From Streptomyces sp. MUM 178J (lineage in GTDB: Bacteria; Actinomycetota; Actinomycetes; Streptomycetales; Streptomycetaceae), in NCBI RefSeq assembly GCF_022414575.1, contig NZ_JADWYQ010000020.1, positions 1 through 64,000 on the forward strand: a DNA stretch of 64,000 bases, read 5' to 3'. The stretch's first letter is position 1, and every line of letters starts with the position of its first letter. The notes under the pieces were generated by a model. That model had not been told where the DNA came from, did not search any database, and saw only the letters and a program-made list of their open reading frames with translations. Shown piece by piece: positions 31,267-42,407 of this stretch. Position numbers and translations under genes: made by a program.

Positions 31267-32013
31267 ATGGCCTCGACATCTGACTCCGTGACCGCCGACA
31301 ATGCGAGCGCCGACCGTGCGGACGTGCCGCGCTGGACGCCGGTGCACGGCCGGGACCACCGGTCCGTCCCCTACCGCCCCAAGCGGATGAGCCCCGAGGA
31401 CTCGGTTCGGCGCGCGGCCGCGCTGCGCGCACGGATGGACGAGCGGCGCACCGTGCGGCAGTTCGCGCCCGATCCGGTGCCCGAACAGGTCGTGCGGGAC
31501 GCGATCGCCTGCGCCGCGACCGCGCCTTCCGGGGCGCACCAGCAGCCGTGGACGTTCGTCCTGGTCAAGGATCCCGGCATCCGGCGGCGTATCCGCGAGG
31601 CGGCGGAGCACGAGGAGCGGATCTCCTACGACGGCAGGCTCGGCGAGGAGTGGCTGGCGGCGCTGCGGCCGCTGGGCACGGACGCGGTCAAGACGCATCT
31701 GACGGATGCGCCCGCGCTGATCGTGGTCTTCCAGCAGCGCTACTGGCTCGGCGAGGACGGCGTCAAGCGCAAGCACTACTACGTGGACGAGTCCGTGGGC
31801 ATCGCGGTCGGGATGCTGCTGAGCGCGCTGCACCTGTCGGGTCTGGCGGCGCTGGTGCACACTCCGAGCCCGATGCGATTCCTCTCCGAGGTGCTGGAGC
31901 GCCCGGCGAACGAGAAGGCGTTCGCGGTGATCCCGGTCGGCTATCCGGCCGCGGACTGCACGGTCCCCGATCTCGTCCGCAAGTCCCTGGACCAGGTGCT
32001 CGTGGAGAAGTGA
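31267..32013 (+). CDS. Nitroreductase family flavoprotein
   Basis: A 248-residue FMN-dependent nitroreductase-fold protein. The FMN-binding start is ARMDERRTVRQFAPDPVPEQVVRDAI and APSGAHQQPWTFVLV; the end has SVGIAVGMLLSALHLSGLAALVHTPSPM and VIPVGYPA. The layout with an N-terminal extension of about 50 residues and the lid region EERISYDGRLGEEW resembles iodotyrosine-deiodinase-like members. The substrate is unknown. ATG at 31267 lacks a good ribosome binding site (GGAG is 13 nt away). Confidence 0.88.
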   Translation: MASTSDSVTADNASADRADVPRWTPVHGRDHRSVPYRPKRMSPEDSVRRAAALRARMDERRTVRQFAPDPVPEQVVRDAIACAATAPSGAHQQPWTFVLVKDPGIRRRIREAAEHEERISYDGRLGEEWLAALRPLGTDAVKTHLTDAPALIVVFQQRYWLGEDGVKRKHYYVDESVGIAVGMLLSALHLSGLAALVHTPSPMRFLSEVLERPANEKAFAVIPVGYPAADCTVPDLVRKSLDQVLVEK

Positions 32014-32029
32014 GACGGACGACGGCCGG

Positions 32030-32263
32030 TCACGCTCGGTGGTCGAGCCCTCGCGTCAGATCCTCGACCCAGTGCGTGAACTCCTCCCTCCGGTGGGTCC
32101 TGCCGCCGCACAACGCCGCCACCTGCGCGTCCGTGAGGCGGTTGGGGCCCTCGAGCCGCAGCAGCCGGGCCAGCTCGTGCAGCACCGAGGCGAGTCGCCG
32201 CGCGTCGTCCGGGGCGATGGTCGATCCCCAGTGCGTATGGGCGATGGTGGTGGAACCGGGCAT
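32030..32263 (-). CDS. Small hypothetical protein, 77 residues
   Basis: A 77-residue protein starting MPGSTTIAHTHWGSTIAPDD. ATG at 32263 has GGAGG 8 nt upstream, the best support for this start; the open frame continues upstream but with non-coding-like sequence. The middle (LASVLHELARLLRLEGPNRL) is amphipathic and the end (REEFTHWVEDLTRGLDHRA) is charged. No domain recognised. It faces the nitroreductase gene and is separated from pruA by the hairpin at 32314. Confidence 0.6.
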   Translation of the reverse strand: MPGSTTIAHTHWGSTIAPDDARRLASVLHELARLLRLEGPNRLTDAQVAALCGGRTHRREEFTHWVEDLTRGLDHRA

Positions 32264-32313
32264 GTCGGGTACCTCCGTTCCGTCCCCCTGTCGGCCATCA
32301 TCCCCCAACGCGG

Positions 32314-32347
32314 CCGCCCCCGTCCGGTGAGGGCCGGACGGGGGCGG
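32314..32347 (-). terminator. Terminator of the proline catabolic operon
   Basis: A 14-bp perfect stem (CCGCCCCCGTCCGG and complement) with a 6-nt loop, 28 nt past the pruA stop. Confidence 0.8.
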
Positions 32348-32375
32348 AGCCTGGCGGGCGGGACGACGGAGAGTG

Positions 32376-34007
<1,632 letters not shown>

Positions 34008-34059
34008 GGTTGCCGTATCTCCTTCAATCAGTGGGGCAGTCGGTCGGGCAGTGGGGGGA

Positions 34060-34986
34060 TCAGCCGCGGCTGATCAGGGAACGCATGAAGAACGCGAGGT
34101 TGGCGGGGCGCTCCGCGAGACGGCGCATGAAGTAGCCGTACCAGTCCGTTCCGTATGCGATGTAGACCCGCATACGGTGCCCTTCGGCGGCCAGTCGGTG
34201 CTGCTCGCCCTCGCGGATGCCGTACAGCATCTGGAATTCGTACTCGTCGAGCTTCCGCCCGGCCTGGCGGGCGAGCTCCTGGGTGATCGCCACGATCCGC
34301 GGGTCATGGGACCCGATCATCGGATACCCGCTGCCCTCCATCAGAATCTTCAGGCAGCGGACGTACGCCTTGTCGACCTCGTGCTTGTCCTGGTAGGCGA
34401 CGGTGGCGGGCTCCTTGTACGCGCCCTTGACCAGGCGTACGCGCGAACCCGCGGCGGCCAGCCTGCGGCAGTCCTCCTCGGTGCGGAAGAGGTACGACTG
34501 GACGACCGCGCCGGTCTGCGGGAAGCGCTCGCGCAGCTCGGCGTGGATGGCGAGGGTCGAGTCGACCGTGGTGTGGTCCTCCATGTCGAGGGTGACCGTG
34601 GTGCCGATCTCCGCGGCGGCCTCCACAACCGGGGCGACGTTCTTCAGCGCCAGGTCATGGCCGCCGGGCAGCGCCTGGCCAAATGAGGACAGCTTCACCG
34701 ACATCTCGGCGCACTCGGCGAGGCCGAGCGGTTTGACGGCCTCGATCAGCTGCAGATAGGCGTCGCGGGCGCGCAGCGCCTCGGCGGGGTCGGTGACGTC
34801 CTCGCCGAGGACGTCAAGGGTGACCTCCAGGCCGCGGTCGGCCATCGATTCGATGACCGGCAGGGTTTCCTGGACCGTCTCGCCCGCGATGAAACGCTTC
34901 ACCACGGGCTTGGTGACCGGGGCCGCCGAGACGATTCGGCGCATGGCGTCGCTGCGCGACGCGGCGAGGATCACGGGACCCAGCAC
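34060..34986 (-). CDS. Proline dehydrogenase
   Basis: A 308-residue FAD-dependent monofunctional proline dehydrogenase, oxidising proline to pyrroline-5-carboxylate. Family blocks: GLEVTLDVLGEDVTDP, MSVKLSSFGQALPG, TLDMEDHTTVDSTL, RVRLVKGAYKEPATVAY, and the C-terminal FQMLYGIREGEQHRLA plus YIAYGTDWYGYFMRRLAERPANL, which binds substrate and FAD. GTG at 34986 is preferred over 34998 because GGAGG sits 5 nt upstream. It is the first gene of the operon, divergent from a PucR-type activator, with a promoter candidate at 35011. Confidence 0.94.
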   Translation of the reverse strand: MLGPVILAASRSDAMRRIVSAAPVTKPVVKRFIAGETVQETLPVIESMADRGLEVTLDVLGEDVTDPAEALRARDAYLQLIEAVKPLGLAECAEMSVKLSSFGQALPGGHDLALKNVAPVVEAAAEIGTTVTLDMEDHTTVDSTLAIHAELRERFPQTGAVVQSYLFRTEEDCRRLAAAGSRVRLVKGAYKEPATVAYQDKHEVDKAYVRCLKILMEGSGYPMIGSHDPRIVAITQELARQAGRKLDEYEFQMLYGIREGEQHRLAAEGHRMRVYIAYGTDWYGYFMRRLAERPANLAFFMRSLISRG

Positions 34987-35010
34987 GGGCACCTCCACGG
35001 AGAGTCAGAG

Positions 35011-35039
35011 ACTTAAGCCGCATCCAGAACAGAACACAA
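35011..35039 (-). promoter_or_regulatory. Candidate promoter of proline dehydrogenase-pruA
   Basis: Reverse strand TTGTGT (35034-35039) and TTAAGT (35011-35016) with a 17-nt spacer. The departure from consensus fits an activator-dependent promoter. Confidence 0.5.
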
Positions 35040-35131
35040 CAGAACTGGAACGGCACGAAGAACCACCGTGAAACCTAAGGATCGCTCCGATCCCCCGCCA
35101 TCGACAGGTGTCACGCATCCGTGTCCGGGAT

Positions 35132-35149
35132 CTCAGACATCTGTCTGAG
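35132..35149. promoter_or_regulatory. Palindromic operator candidate between the proline operon and its regulator
   Basis: CTCAGACA-TC-TGTCTGAG, perfect 8+8 arms, 20 nt before the regulator start. It is likely the binding site for the divergently encoded PucR-type protein. Confidence 0.6.
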
Positions 35150-35169
35150 GGGGGTGCGAGAATGTCCGG

Positions 35170-36375
35170 GTGAAGGGCGATTACCAGGAGCTGGTCGATG
35201 AGATCTCCGCGCTGCTGGCATGCCCGGCAACCCTGGAGAACCGCGACTTCGGGCTGATCGCCTTCGGGGCACACGACAGCGAAGACGACAGCACCATGGA
35301 CCCGGTCAGGACGCGCTCCATCCTCACCCGCAAGTCGACGCCCGCGGTCCGCGCCTGGTTCGAGGGGTTCGGCATCACCCGGGCGACGGGCCCCGTGCGG
35401 ATCCCGGCCTCGCCGGAGGCAGGCGTGTACCGGGACCGGATCTGCCTGCCGGTGCGGCACCGCGGTGTGGCGCTCGGCTATGTCTGGCTGCTGGACACCG
35501 ACCCAGGCCCGACGCCCGCGCAGCTCGCCGCGGCGATGGAGGTCACCGAGCGGATCGGCTCACTGCTCGCCGACGAGGAGCGGGCGGGCGCGGATGTGTC
35601 CCGTGAGCTCCGTGCCGTACTGGGGGCGGAGCGCGGCTGGCAGTACGACATGGCGCTGGCCGCGCTGCGCTCCGCGCTGGGCGGCGGGCCGGACGCGGCG
35701 GACGGACCGCACACGATGGTCTGCGTCACGCCCTGGCCGTCGGCCGACGTGCCCTCCGCGCGGTCCCTGCCGGGGACGGCCGCCCTGTGCACGATTCCCT
35801 GGCGCGGCGCCGACGGCCCGGTCGGGAACGCCCTCGCCCTGCTCATACGGCTGCGGTCCGCCGACAGCCTCACCCCCGCGCTGACCGCGGCGGACCGGCT
35901 GTCCGGTCCGGCGGCAGCGGCCGGGGGCACGGCAGCCGGGGGCGCCGCGGACCGGCTCTCCGGCCCAGTGGCGGTCGGGGTGGCGCAGGCCCGGCGGGGC
36001 CTCGCGGAGCTCAACGCCGCCTGGCACGAGGCGGTCTCCGCGGCCCGCGCGGCCCTGGCGCAGCCGCGGCTCGGGCCTGTGGCCCAGTGGTCGGCCATCG
36101 GCCCGTACCGCCTGCTGACGGCGCTGCCCGACGGCGCCGCCCACGACCCTGCCGTACGGGAGCTCCTCACACCCTCGCACACGGAACTGGCCCGCACCGC
36201 CGAGGTGTTCCTCGACTGCGCGGGCCAGGCGGGCCGGACGGCGGCGGCGCTGGGCATCCACCGGCAGACGCTGTACTACCGCCTCTCCCGGATCGAGCAG
36301 CTCACGGGGCTCGATCTGGGGGAAGGGGAGGACCGGCTGCTGCTGCACATGGCGCTGAAGGCGGCGCGGCTGTAG
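35170..36375 (+). CDS. PucR/PutR-type transcriptional activator
   Basis: A 401-residue regulator with a PucR-like architecture: an N-terminal sensory part ([23 protein letters not shown], then [19 protein letters not shown]), a middle GGDEF-related region, and a C-terminal helix-turn-helix of the HTH_30 type ([36 protein letters not shown]). In actinobacteria such proteins activate proline catabolism (PutR), and its divergent position to proline dehydrogenase-pruA supports that role. An Ala/Gly-rich insert with a duplicated ADRLSGP occurs near residues 240-265. GTG at 35170. Confidence 0.9.
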   Translation: MKGDYQELVDEISALLACPATLENRDFGLIAFGAHDSEDDSTMDPVRTRSILTRKSTPAVRAWFEGFGITRATGPVRIPASPEAGVYRDRICLPVRHRGVALGYVWLLDTDPGPTPAQLAAAMEVTERIGSLLADEERAGADVSRELRAVLGAERGWQYDMALAALRSALGGGPDAADGPHTMVCVTPWPSADVPSARSLPGTAALCTIPWRGADGPVGNALALLIRLRSADSLTPALTAADRLSGPAAAAGGTAAGGAADRLSGPVAVGVAQARRGLAELNAAWHEAVSAARAALAQPRLGPVAQWSAIGPYRLLTALPDGAAHDPAVRELLTPSHTELARTAEVFLDCAGQAGRTAAALGIHRQTLYYRLSRIEQLTGLDLGEGEDRLLLHMALKAARL

Positions 36376-36619
36376 GCGCCTGGGGCTTCGCCCCAGACCC
36401 CGCGCCTCTTCTCCCCCAGCTGCCGCTGGGAGGTACTACCGGCGGGGCTGACGTTCCGGGGCGCCGCCCCCGGACCCCCGCTCCTCAAACGCCGGAGGGA
36501 CTGGTTTTCCAGCCCCTCCGGGGGCATCCTCCCGGACGAAGTCCGGGAGAGTCCGAGGACCCAGGGACGGGGGCGCGGAGCCCCCGAAACCGGGTGTGGG
36601 GCGGAGCCCCGGGGACGGG
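36376..36619. other. Intergenic region with hairpins and a degenerate dispersed repeat
   Basis: CTGGGGC-TTC-GCCCCAG (36380-36396) is a good terminator for the activator, and CTCCCGGAC-GAA-GTCCGGGAG (36529-36549) is a second hairpin. The stretch CAAACGCCGGAGGG with the nearby CCCCTCCGGGGG belongs to a degenerate intergenic repeat type that recurs at 53549. Confidence 0.6.
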
Positions 36620-38212
36620 TCAGTCCGTGAGGTTGACCGAGCGCGCCGATGCCGCGCCGATCTCCTCCGCGATCTCCGTCAGCACCGACTGCGGCACCGT
36701 GTCGTCCACCGTGAGCACGACCAGCGCCTCGCCGCCCTCCTCCGTACGGGAGACCTGCATGCCGGCGATGTTCAGGCCGGCCTCGCCGAGGATGCGGCCG
36801 ACGGTGCCGACGACGCCGGGACGGTCCTCGTAGCGCAGCACGACCATATGGTCGGCGAGCGCCAGGTCGACGTCGTAGTCGCCGACGGCGACGATCTTCT
36901 GGAAGTGCTTGGGGCCGGCGAGCGTGCCGGAGACCGAGATCTCCTCGCCGCCGGAGAGGGTGCCGCGCACGGTGACCACATTGCGGTGGTCGGGGGACTC
37001 GCTGCTCGTGGTGAGCCGGACCTCGACGCCGCGCTCCTGGGCGAACAGGGGGGCGTTGACATACGAGACGGTCTCATCGACGACGTCCTCGAACACGCCC
37101 TTGAGGGCGGACAGCTCCAGCACCTTGACGTCGTGCTGCGTGATCTCGCCGTACACCTCGACGTCGAGCCGGACGGCGACCTCGCCCGCCAGCGCGGTGA
37201 AGATGCGGCCGAGCTTCTCGGCGAGCGGCAGACCGGGGCGGACGTCCTCGGCGATGACGCCGCCCTGGACGTTGACCGCGTCCGGCACCAGCTCGCCGGC
37301 GAGCGCGAGGCGCACCGAGCGGGCGACGGCGATGCCCGCCTTCTCCTGTGCCTCGTCGGTGGAGGCGCCCAGATGCGGGGTGCAGACGACCTGGTCGAAC
37401 TGGAACAGCGGGGAGTCGGTGCAGGGCTCCTTCGCGTACACGTCCAGGCCCGCGCCGGCGACCCGGCCCTCCTTGAGCGCCGAGGCCAGCGCCTCCTCGT
37501 CGACGATCCCGCCGCGCGCCGCGTTGACGATGCGCACGGTCGGCTTGACCTTGTGCAGCGCCTCGTCCCCGATCAGGCCGAGCGTCTCGGGCGTCTTGGG
37601 CAGATGGACGGTGATGAAGTCGGAGACCTGGAGCAGTTCGTCGAGCGAGAGCAGTTTGACGCCCATCTGGGCGGCGCGCGCGGGCTGCACATACGGGTCG
37701 TAGGCGACGATCTTCATGCCGAAGGCGGACATGCGCTGTGCGACCAGCACGCCGATCCGGCCCAGGCCGACGACGCCGAGGGTCTTCTCGCTGAGCTCGA
37801 CGCCGGTGTACTTGGAGCGCTTCCACTCGCCGTTCTTCAGGGCGGTGTTGGCCTGGGGGATGTTGCGCGCGGTGGCGAGCAGCAGACCGCAGGCGAGTTC
37901 GGCGGCGGTGACGATGTTGGACGTCGGGGCGTTGACGACCATGACGCCGGCCTTGGTGGCGGCGGAGACGTCGACATTGTCGAGGCCGACGCCCGCGCGG
38001 GCGACGACCCTGAGCTTGCGCGCGGCGGCGATGGCCTCGGCGTCGACCTTGGTGGCCGAGCGGACCAGGATCGCGTCGACATCGGCGATGGCAGGGATGA
38101 GCTCCGCCCGGTCCGCGCCGTTGCAGCGCCGGATCTCGAAGTCCGGGCCGAGGGCGTCGACGGTGGCGGGCGACAGCTCTTCAGCGATGAGTACGACTGG
38201 TTTCGAGCTCAC
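36620..38212 (-). CDS. serA: D-3-phosphoglycerate dehydrogenase
   Basis: A 530-residue SerA of the long type, the first step of serine synthesis. The NAD-binding motif is TLGVVGLGRIGVLVAQRMSAFG; catalytic elements are NAARGGIVDEEAL and TPHLGASTDEAQEKAG (His in HLGAST). Residues about 320-450 form the intervening ASB domain (AGEVAVRLDVEVYGEI) and the last 75 a C-terminal ACT domain (ALADHMVVLRYEDRPGVVGTVG) for serine feedback. GTG at 38212 has GAGG 5 nt upstream. It follows ilvC on the same strand after 292 nt and a terminator, so it is probably a separate unit. Confidence 0.96.
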   Translation of the reverse strand: MSSKPVVLIAEELSPATVDALGPDFEIRRCNGADRAELIPAIADVDAILVRSATKVDAEAIAAARKLRVVARAGVGLDNVDVSAATKAGVMVVNAPTSNIVTAAELACGLLLATARNIPQANTALKNGEWKRSKYTGVELSEKTLGVVGLGRIGVLVAQRMSAFGMKIVAYDPYVQPARAAQMGVKLLSLDELLQVSDFITVHLPKTPETLGLIGDEALHKVKPTVRIVNAARGGIVDEEALASALKEGRVAGAGLDVYAKEPCTDSPLFQFDQVVCTPHLGASTDEAQEKAGIAVARSVRLALAGELVPDAVNVQGGVIAEDVRPGLPLAEKLGRIFTALAGEVAVRLDVEVYGEITQHDVKVLELSALKGVFEDVVDETVSYVNAPLFAQERGVEVRLTTSSESPDHRNVVTVRGTLSGGEEISVSGTLAGPKHFQKIVAVGDYDVDLALADHMVVLRYEDRPGVVGTVGRILGEAGLNIAGMQVSRTEEGGEALVVLTVDDTVPQSVLTEIAEEIGAASARSVNLTD

Positions 38213-38466
38213 GTGGTCCTCACATGTCCATGGGGGCCCCTCCCGCGCTCGAAGAGCTGCGGGGGAGGACGGCCGTCCCGACGGCCGCTGGCGGTGGAGG
38301 GGGGCTAGCCGCGTGGAAGACGCACGACGCTGTGGGCCTGACGCGTATGTGTTTCCGAAGTGTAATGGTGCCGCGGGGTGCGTCTTACGCCTCGTTGGCA
38401 GGATCACCCGTCCGTGGCCGGACAGGGTGGAGAAACGGTGGAGCGGATAGCCGGGGGCAGGCGGCG

Positions 38467-38496
38467 CGAGGGGCCGGGAGTGCTCCCGGCCCCTCG
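38467..38496 (-). terminator. Terminator of the ilvBNC unit
   Basis: CGAGGGGCCGGGAG and its complement with a very short loop, 8 nt past the ilvC stop. Confidence 0.8.
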
Positions 38497-38504
38497 TCGG
38501 AGAC

Positions 38505-39572
<1,068 letters not shown>

Positions 39573-39627
39573 TCAGGTCTCGGCATCCGAGAGGATGGCG
39601 GCTTGACGAGAAGGTCTGTGCGGTGTG

Positions 39628-40152
39628 TCAGGCGCTGCGGTCCAGGGCGCGCAGCGAACGGTCGGTGATGGAGCGGGCGCCGCGCCCGATGGCGATGGTC
39701 CCCGACTGGACCAGCTCCTTGATGCCGAACTGCTCCAGCATCTTGAGCATCGCCTCGAGCTTGTCACTCGAACCGGTGGCCTCGATGGTGACGGCCTCCG
39801 GGGAGACGTCGACGGTCTTGGCGCGGAAGAGCTGGACGATCTCGATGATCTGGGAGCGGGTCTCGTTGTCGGCGCGGACCTTGACCAGGACCAGCTCGCG
39901 CTGGACCGCGGCGGACGGCTCCAGTTCGACGATCTTGAGGACGTTGACCAGCTTGTTGAGCTGCTTGGTCACCTGCTCCAGGGGCAGGTCCTCGACATTG
40001 ACCACGATCGTGATGCGGGAGATGTCGGGGTGCTCGGTGACGCCGACGGCGAGCGAGTCGATGTTGAAGCCGCGGCGGGAGAACAGCGCGGCGATCCGGG
40101 CCAGGATGCCCGGCGTGTTCTCCACCAGGACGGAGAGCGTGTGCTTGGACAT
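39628..40152 (-). CDS. ilvN: Acetolactate synthase regulatory (small) subunit
   Basis: A 174-residue IlvN/IlvH-type subunit with an N-terminal ACT domain (TLSVLVENTPGILARIAALFSRRGFNIDSL) for valine feedback and a second C-terminal ACT-like half (ELVLVKVRADNETRSQIIEIVQLFRAKTVDVS). It binds IlvB and raises its activity. ATG at 40152 lies 40 nt after the ilvB stop. The ribosome binding site is weak, consistent with co-translation in the operon. Confidence 0.97.
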   Translation of the reverse strand: MSKHTLSVLVENTPGILARIAALFSRRGFNIDSLAVGVTEHPDISRITIVVNVEDLPLEQVTKQLNKLVNVLKIVELEPSAAVQRELVLVKVRADNETRSQIIEIVQLFRAKTVDVSPEAVTIEATGSSDKLEAMLKMLEQFGIKELVQSGTIAIGRGARSITDRSLRALDRSA

Positions 40153-40192
40153 GTTCGTGTCGTCTCTCTCAGGCGTGGTCTTAGTGGCCGGC

Positions 40193-42046
40193 TCAGTCGT
40201 CTTCGGCGTCGCCGAAGTCGGGGCGGACCCCGCGGGCGGCCATGACCTCGTCGTTGGAGGTGCCGGCGGCGACCATCGGCCAGACCTGGGCATCCTCGTG
40301 GACGATGAAGTCGACGACGACCGGGCGGTCGTTGATCGCGTTGGCCTCGGCGATGGCCTTGTCCAGGTCCTCCGGGGACTCACAGCGGATTGCGTGGCAG
40401 CCCATGGCCTCGGAGAGCTTGACGAAGTCGGGGACGCGGGTGCCGGCACTGGGCTGGGTGCCGTCCGCCTCCGGGCCGCTGTGCAGCACGGTGTTGGAGT
40501 AACGCTGGTTGTAGAAGAGGGTCTGCCACTGGCGGACCATGCCCAGCGCGCCGTTGTTGATGATCGCGACCTTGATCGGGATGTTGTTCAGCGCGCAGGT
40601 GACCAGTTCCTGATTGGTCATCTGGAAGCAGCCGTCGCCGTCGATCGCCCAGACGGCGCGGTCCGGCATGCCGGCCTTCGCGCCCATCGCGGCCGGGACC
40701 GCGTAGCCCATCGTGCCGGCGCCGCCGGAGTTCAGCCAGGTGGCCGGCTTCTCGTAGTCGATGAAGTGGGCGGCCCACATCTGGTGCTGGCCGACGCCCG
40801 CCGCAAAGACGGCGCCTTCCGGGGCCAGTTCGCCGATCCGCTGGATGACCTGCTGAGGGGCGAGCGTGCCGTCGTCGGGCTGGTCGTAGCCGAGCGGGTA
40901 CGTCCTGCGCCAGCGGTCGAGGTCCTTCCACCAGGAGCCGTAGTCTCCGGTGCGGCCCTCGCTGTGCTCTGCCTGGACCGCCTGCACCAGATCGGCGATG
41001 ACCTCGCGGGCGTCGCCGACGATCGGCACGTCCGCGGCGCGGTTCTTGCCGATCTCCGCCGGGTCGATGTCGGCGTGGACGACCTTGGCGTACGGAGCGA
41101 AGCTGTCCAGCTTTCCGGTGACTCGGTCGTCGAAGCGCGCGCCCAGCGCGACGATCAGATCGGCCTTCTGCAGGGCGGTGACGGCGGTGACGGAGCCGTG
41201 CATGCCGGGCATGCCGACATGCAGCGGATGGCTGTCCGGGAAGGCGCCCAGGGCCATCAGCGTGGTGGTGACGGGCGCGCCGGTCAGCTCGGCCAGCACC
41301 TTCAGCTCGGCGGTGGCGCCGGCCTTGATGACGCCGCCGCCGACGTACAGGACGGGCCGCTTGGCCTCGGTGATCAGCCTGGCCGCCTCGCGGATCTGCT
41401 TGGCGTGCGGCTTGGTGACGGGGCGGTAGCCGGGCAGGTCCAGCTGCGGCGGCCAACTGAACGTGGTCTGCGCCTGGAGTGCGTCCTTGGCGATGTCGAC
41501 GAGGACGGGGCCGGGCCGGCCGGTCGAGGCGATGTGGAAGGCCTGGGCGATGACGCGGGGGATGTCCTCGGCCGCGGTGACCAGGAAGTTGTGCTTGGTG
41601 ATCGGCATGGTGATGCCGCAGATGTCCGCCTCCTGGAAGGCATCCGTGCCGATGGCCTTGGAAGCGACCTGGCCGGTGATCGCGACCAGCGGGACGGAGT
41701 CCATGTGGGCGTCGGCGATCGGGGTCACCAGATTGGTGGCGCCGGGGCCCGAGGTGGCCATGCACACGCCGACCTTGCCGGTGGCCTGCGCATATCCGGT
41801 GGCCGCATGGCCGGCGCCCTGCTCATGGCGGACCAGGACATGACGGACCCTCGTGGAGTCCATCATCGGGTCGTACGCCGGCAGGATCGCGCCGCCGGGG
41901 ATGCCGAACACGGTGTCGGCGCCCACTTCCTCGAGAGAGCGGATGAGGGACTGCGCACCCGTGACGTGTTCGACTGCGGCGGTCTGGTGTCCGCCGGTAC
42001 GGGCCCGCGGCTGCGGATGATGGGCCCCGGTGGCCTGCTCGGTCAT
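40193..42046 (-). CDS. ilvB: Acetolactate synthase catalytic (large) subunit
   Basis: A 617-residue ThDP-dependent enzyme forming acetolactate or acetohydroxybutyrate. Marks: [26 protein letters not shown], the activating Glu in [19 protein letters not shown], the FAD region [21 protein letters not shown], and the ThDP motif [18 protein letters not shown] with N at the metal site. ATG at 42046 (MTEQATG) is taken; ATG at 42052 is two codons earlier and equally possible with AGAAGAGA upstream. Expression should be under attenuation by the leader at 42182-42223. Confidence 0.96.
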   Translation of the reverse strand: MTEQATGAHHPQPRARTGGHQTAAVEHVTGAQSLIRSLEEVGADTVFGIPGGAILPAYDPMMDSTRVRHVLVRHEQGAGHAATGYAQATGKVGVCMATSGPGATNLVTPIADAHMDSVPLVAITGQVASKAIGTDAFQEADICGITMPITKHNFLVTAAEDIPRVIAQAFHIASTGRPGPVLVDIAKDALQAQTTFSWPPQLDLPGYRPVTKPHAKQIREAARLITEAKRPVLYVGGGVIKAGATAELKVLAELTGAPVTTTLMALGAFPDSHPLHVGMPGMHGSVTAVTALQKADLIVALGARFDDRVTGKLDSFAPYAKVVHADIDPAEIGKNRAADVPIVGDAREVIADLVQAVQAEHSEGRTGDYGSWWKDLDRWRRTYPLGYDQPDDGTLAPQQVIQRIGELAPEGAVFAAGVGQHQMWAAHFIDYEKPATWLNSGGAGTMGYAVPAAMGAKAGMPDRAVWAIDGDGCFQMTNQELVTCALNNIPIKVAIINNGALGMVRQWQTLFYNQRYSNTVLHSGPEADGTQPSAGTRVPDFVKLSEAMGCHAIRCESPEDLDKAIAEANAINDRPVVVDFIVHEDAQVWPMVAAGTSNDEVMAARGVRPDFGDAEDD

Positions 42047-42104
42047 CGTCATTCTCTTCTCGAAGCTGAGGGTTTTGCGGTGGTTTGGGAAGTTCCAGTG
42101 CAAC

Positions 42105-42138
42105 AAAAAACCCCTCGTGCCGTGAGGCAAGCGAGGGG
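42105..42138 (-). terminator. ilvB attenuator
   Basis: CGAGGGG/CCCCTCG with an inner TGCC/GGCA stem, then six T on the reverse strand (complement of 42105-42110). It lies between the leader peptide and ilvB and is a classical transcription attenuator. Confidence 0.88.
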
Positions 42139-42181
42139 AGCGCGCCGGTGATGGTCTGCAGTGCCCATGCGAGGGTCCTGC

Positions 42182-42223
42182 TCAGCCGACGCGCTTTCCA
42201 AGTACGAGAATTCGGGTGCGCAT
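42182..42223 (-). CDS. ilvB leader peptide
   Basis: ATG at 42223 opens a 13-codon frame MRTRILVLGKRVG ending in TGA. It contains Ile-Leu-Val-Leu in a row, so ribosome stalling reports all three branched-chain amino acids. GAGAGGG stands 8 nt upstream. The peptide type is known for actinobacterial ilvB leaders. Confidence 0.9.
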   Translation of the reverse strand: MRTRILVLGKRVG

Positions 42224-42407
42224 GGCACAGACCCTCTCCCCGCCGCACCTCCACTGTCAAGAGCGTGGGACGCGCGTCTCACTATTTGAGCCATTGCGCC
42301 CGCCGGGGAGTGCTGTGCCGGCGCAGGGCGCCACGCCGCCGGAGACCGCGTGGGCGGACACGGCCGGACCCGGGACCACAGGCCCGCCGGCCCCTGCGGC
42401 GGCGCTC

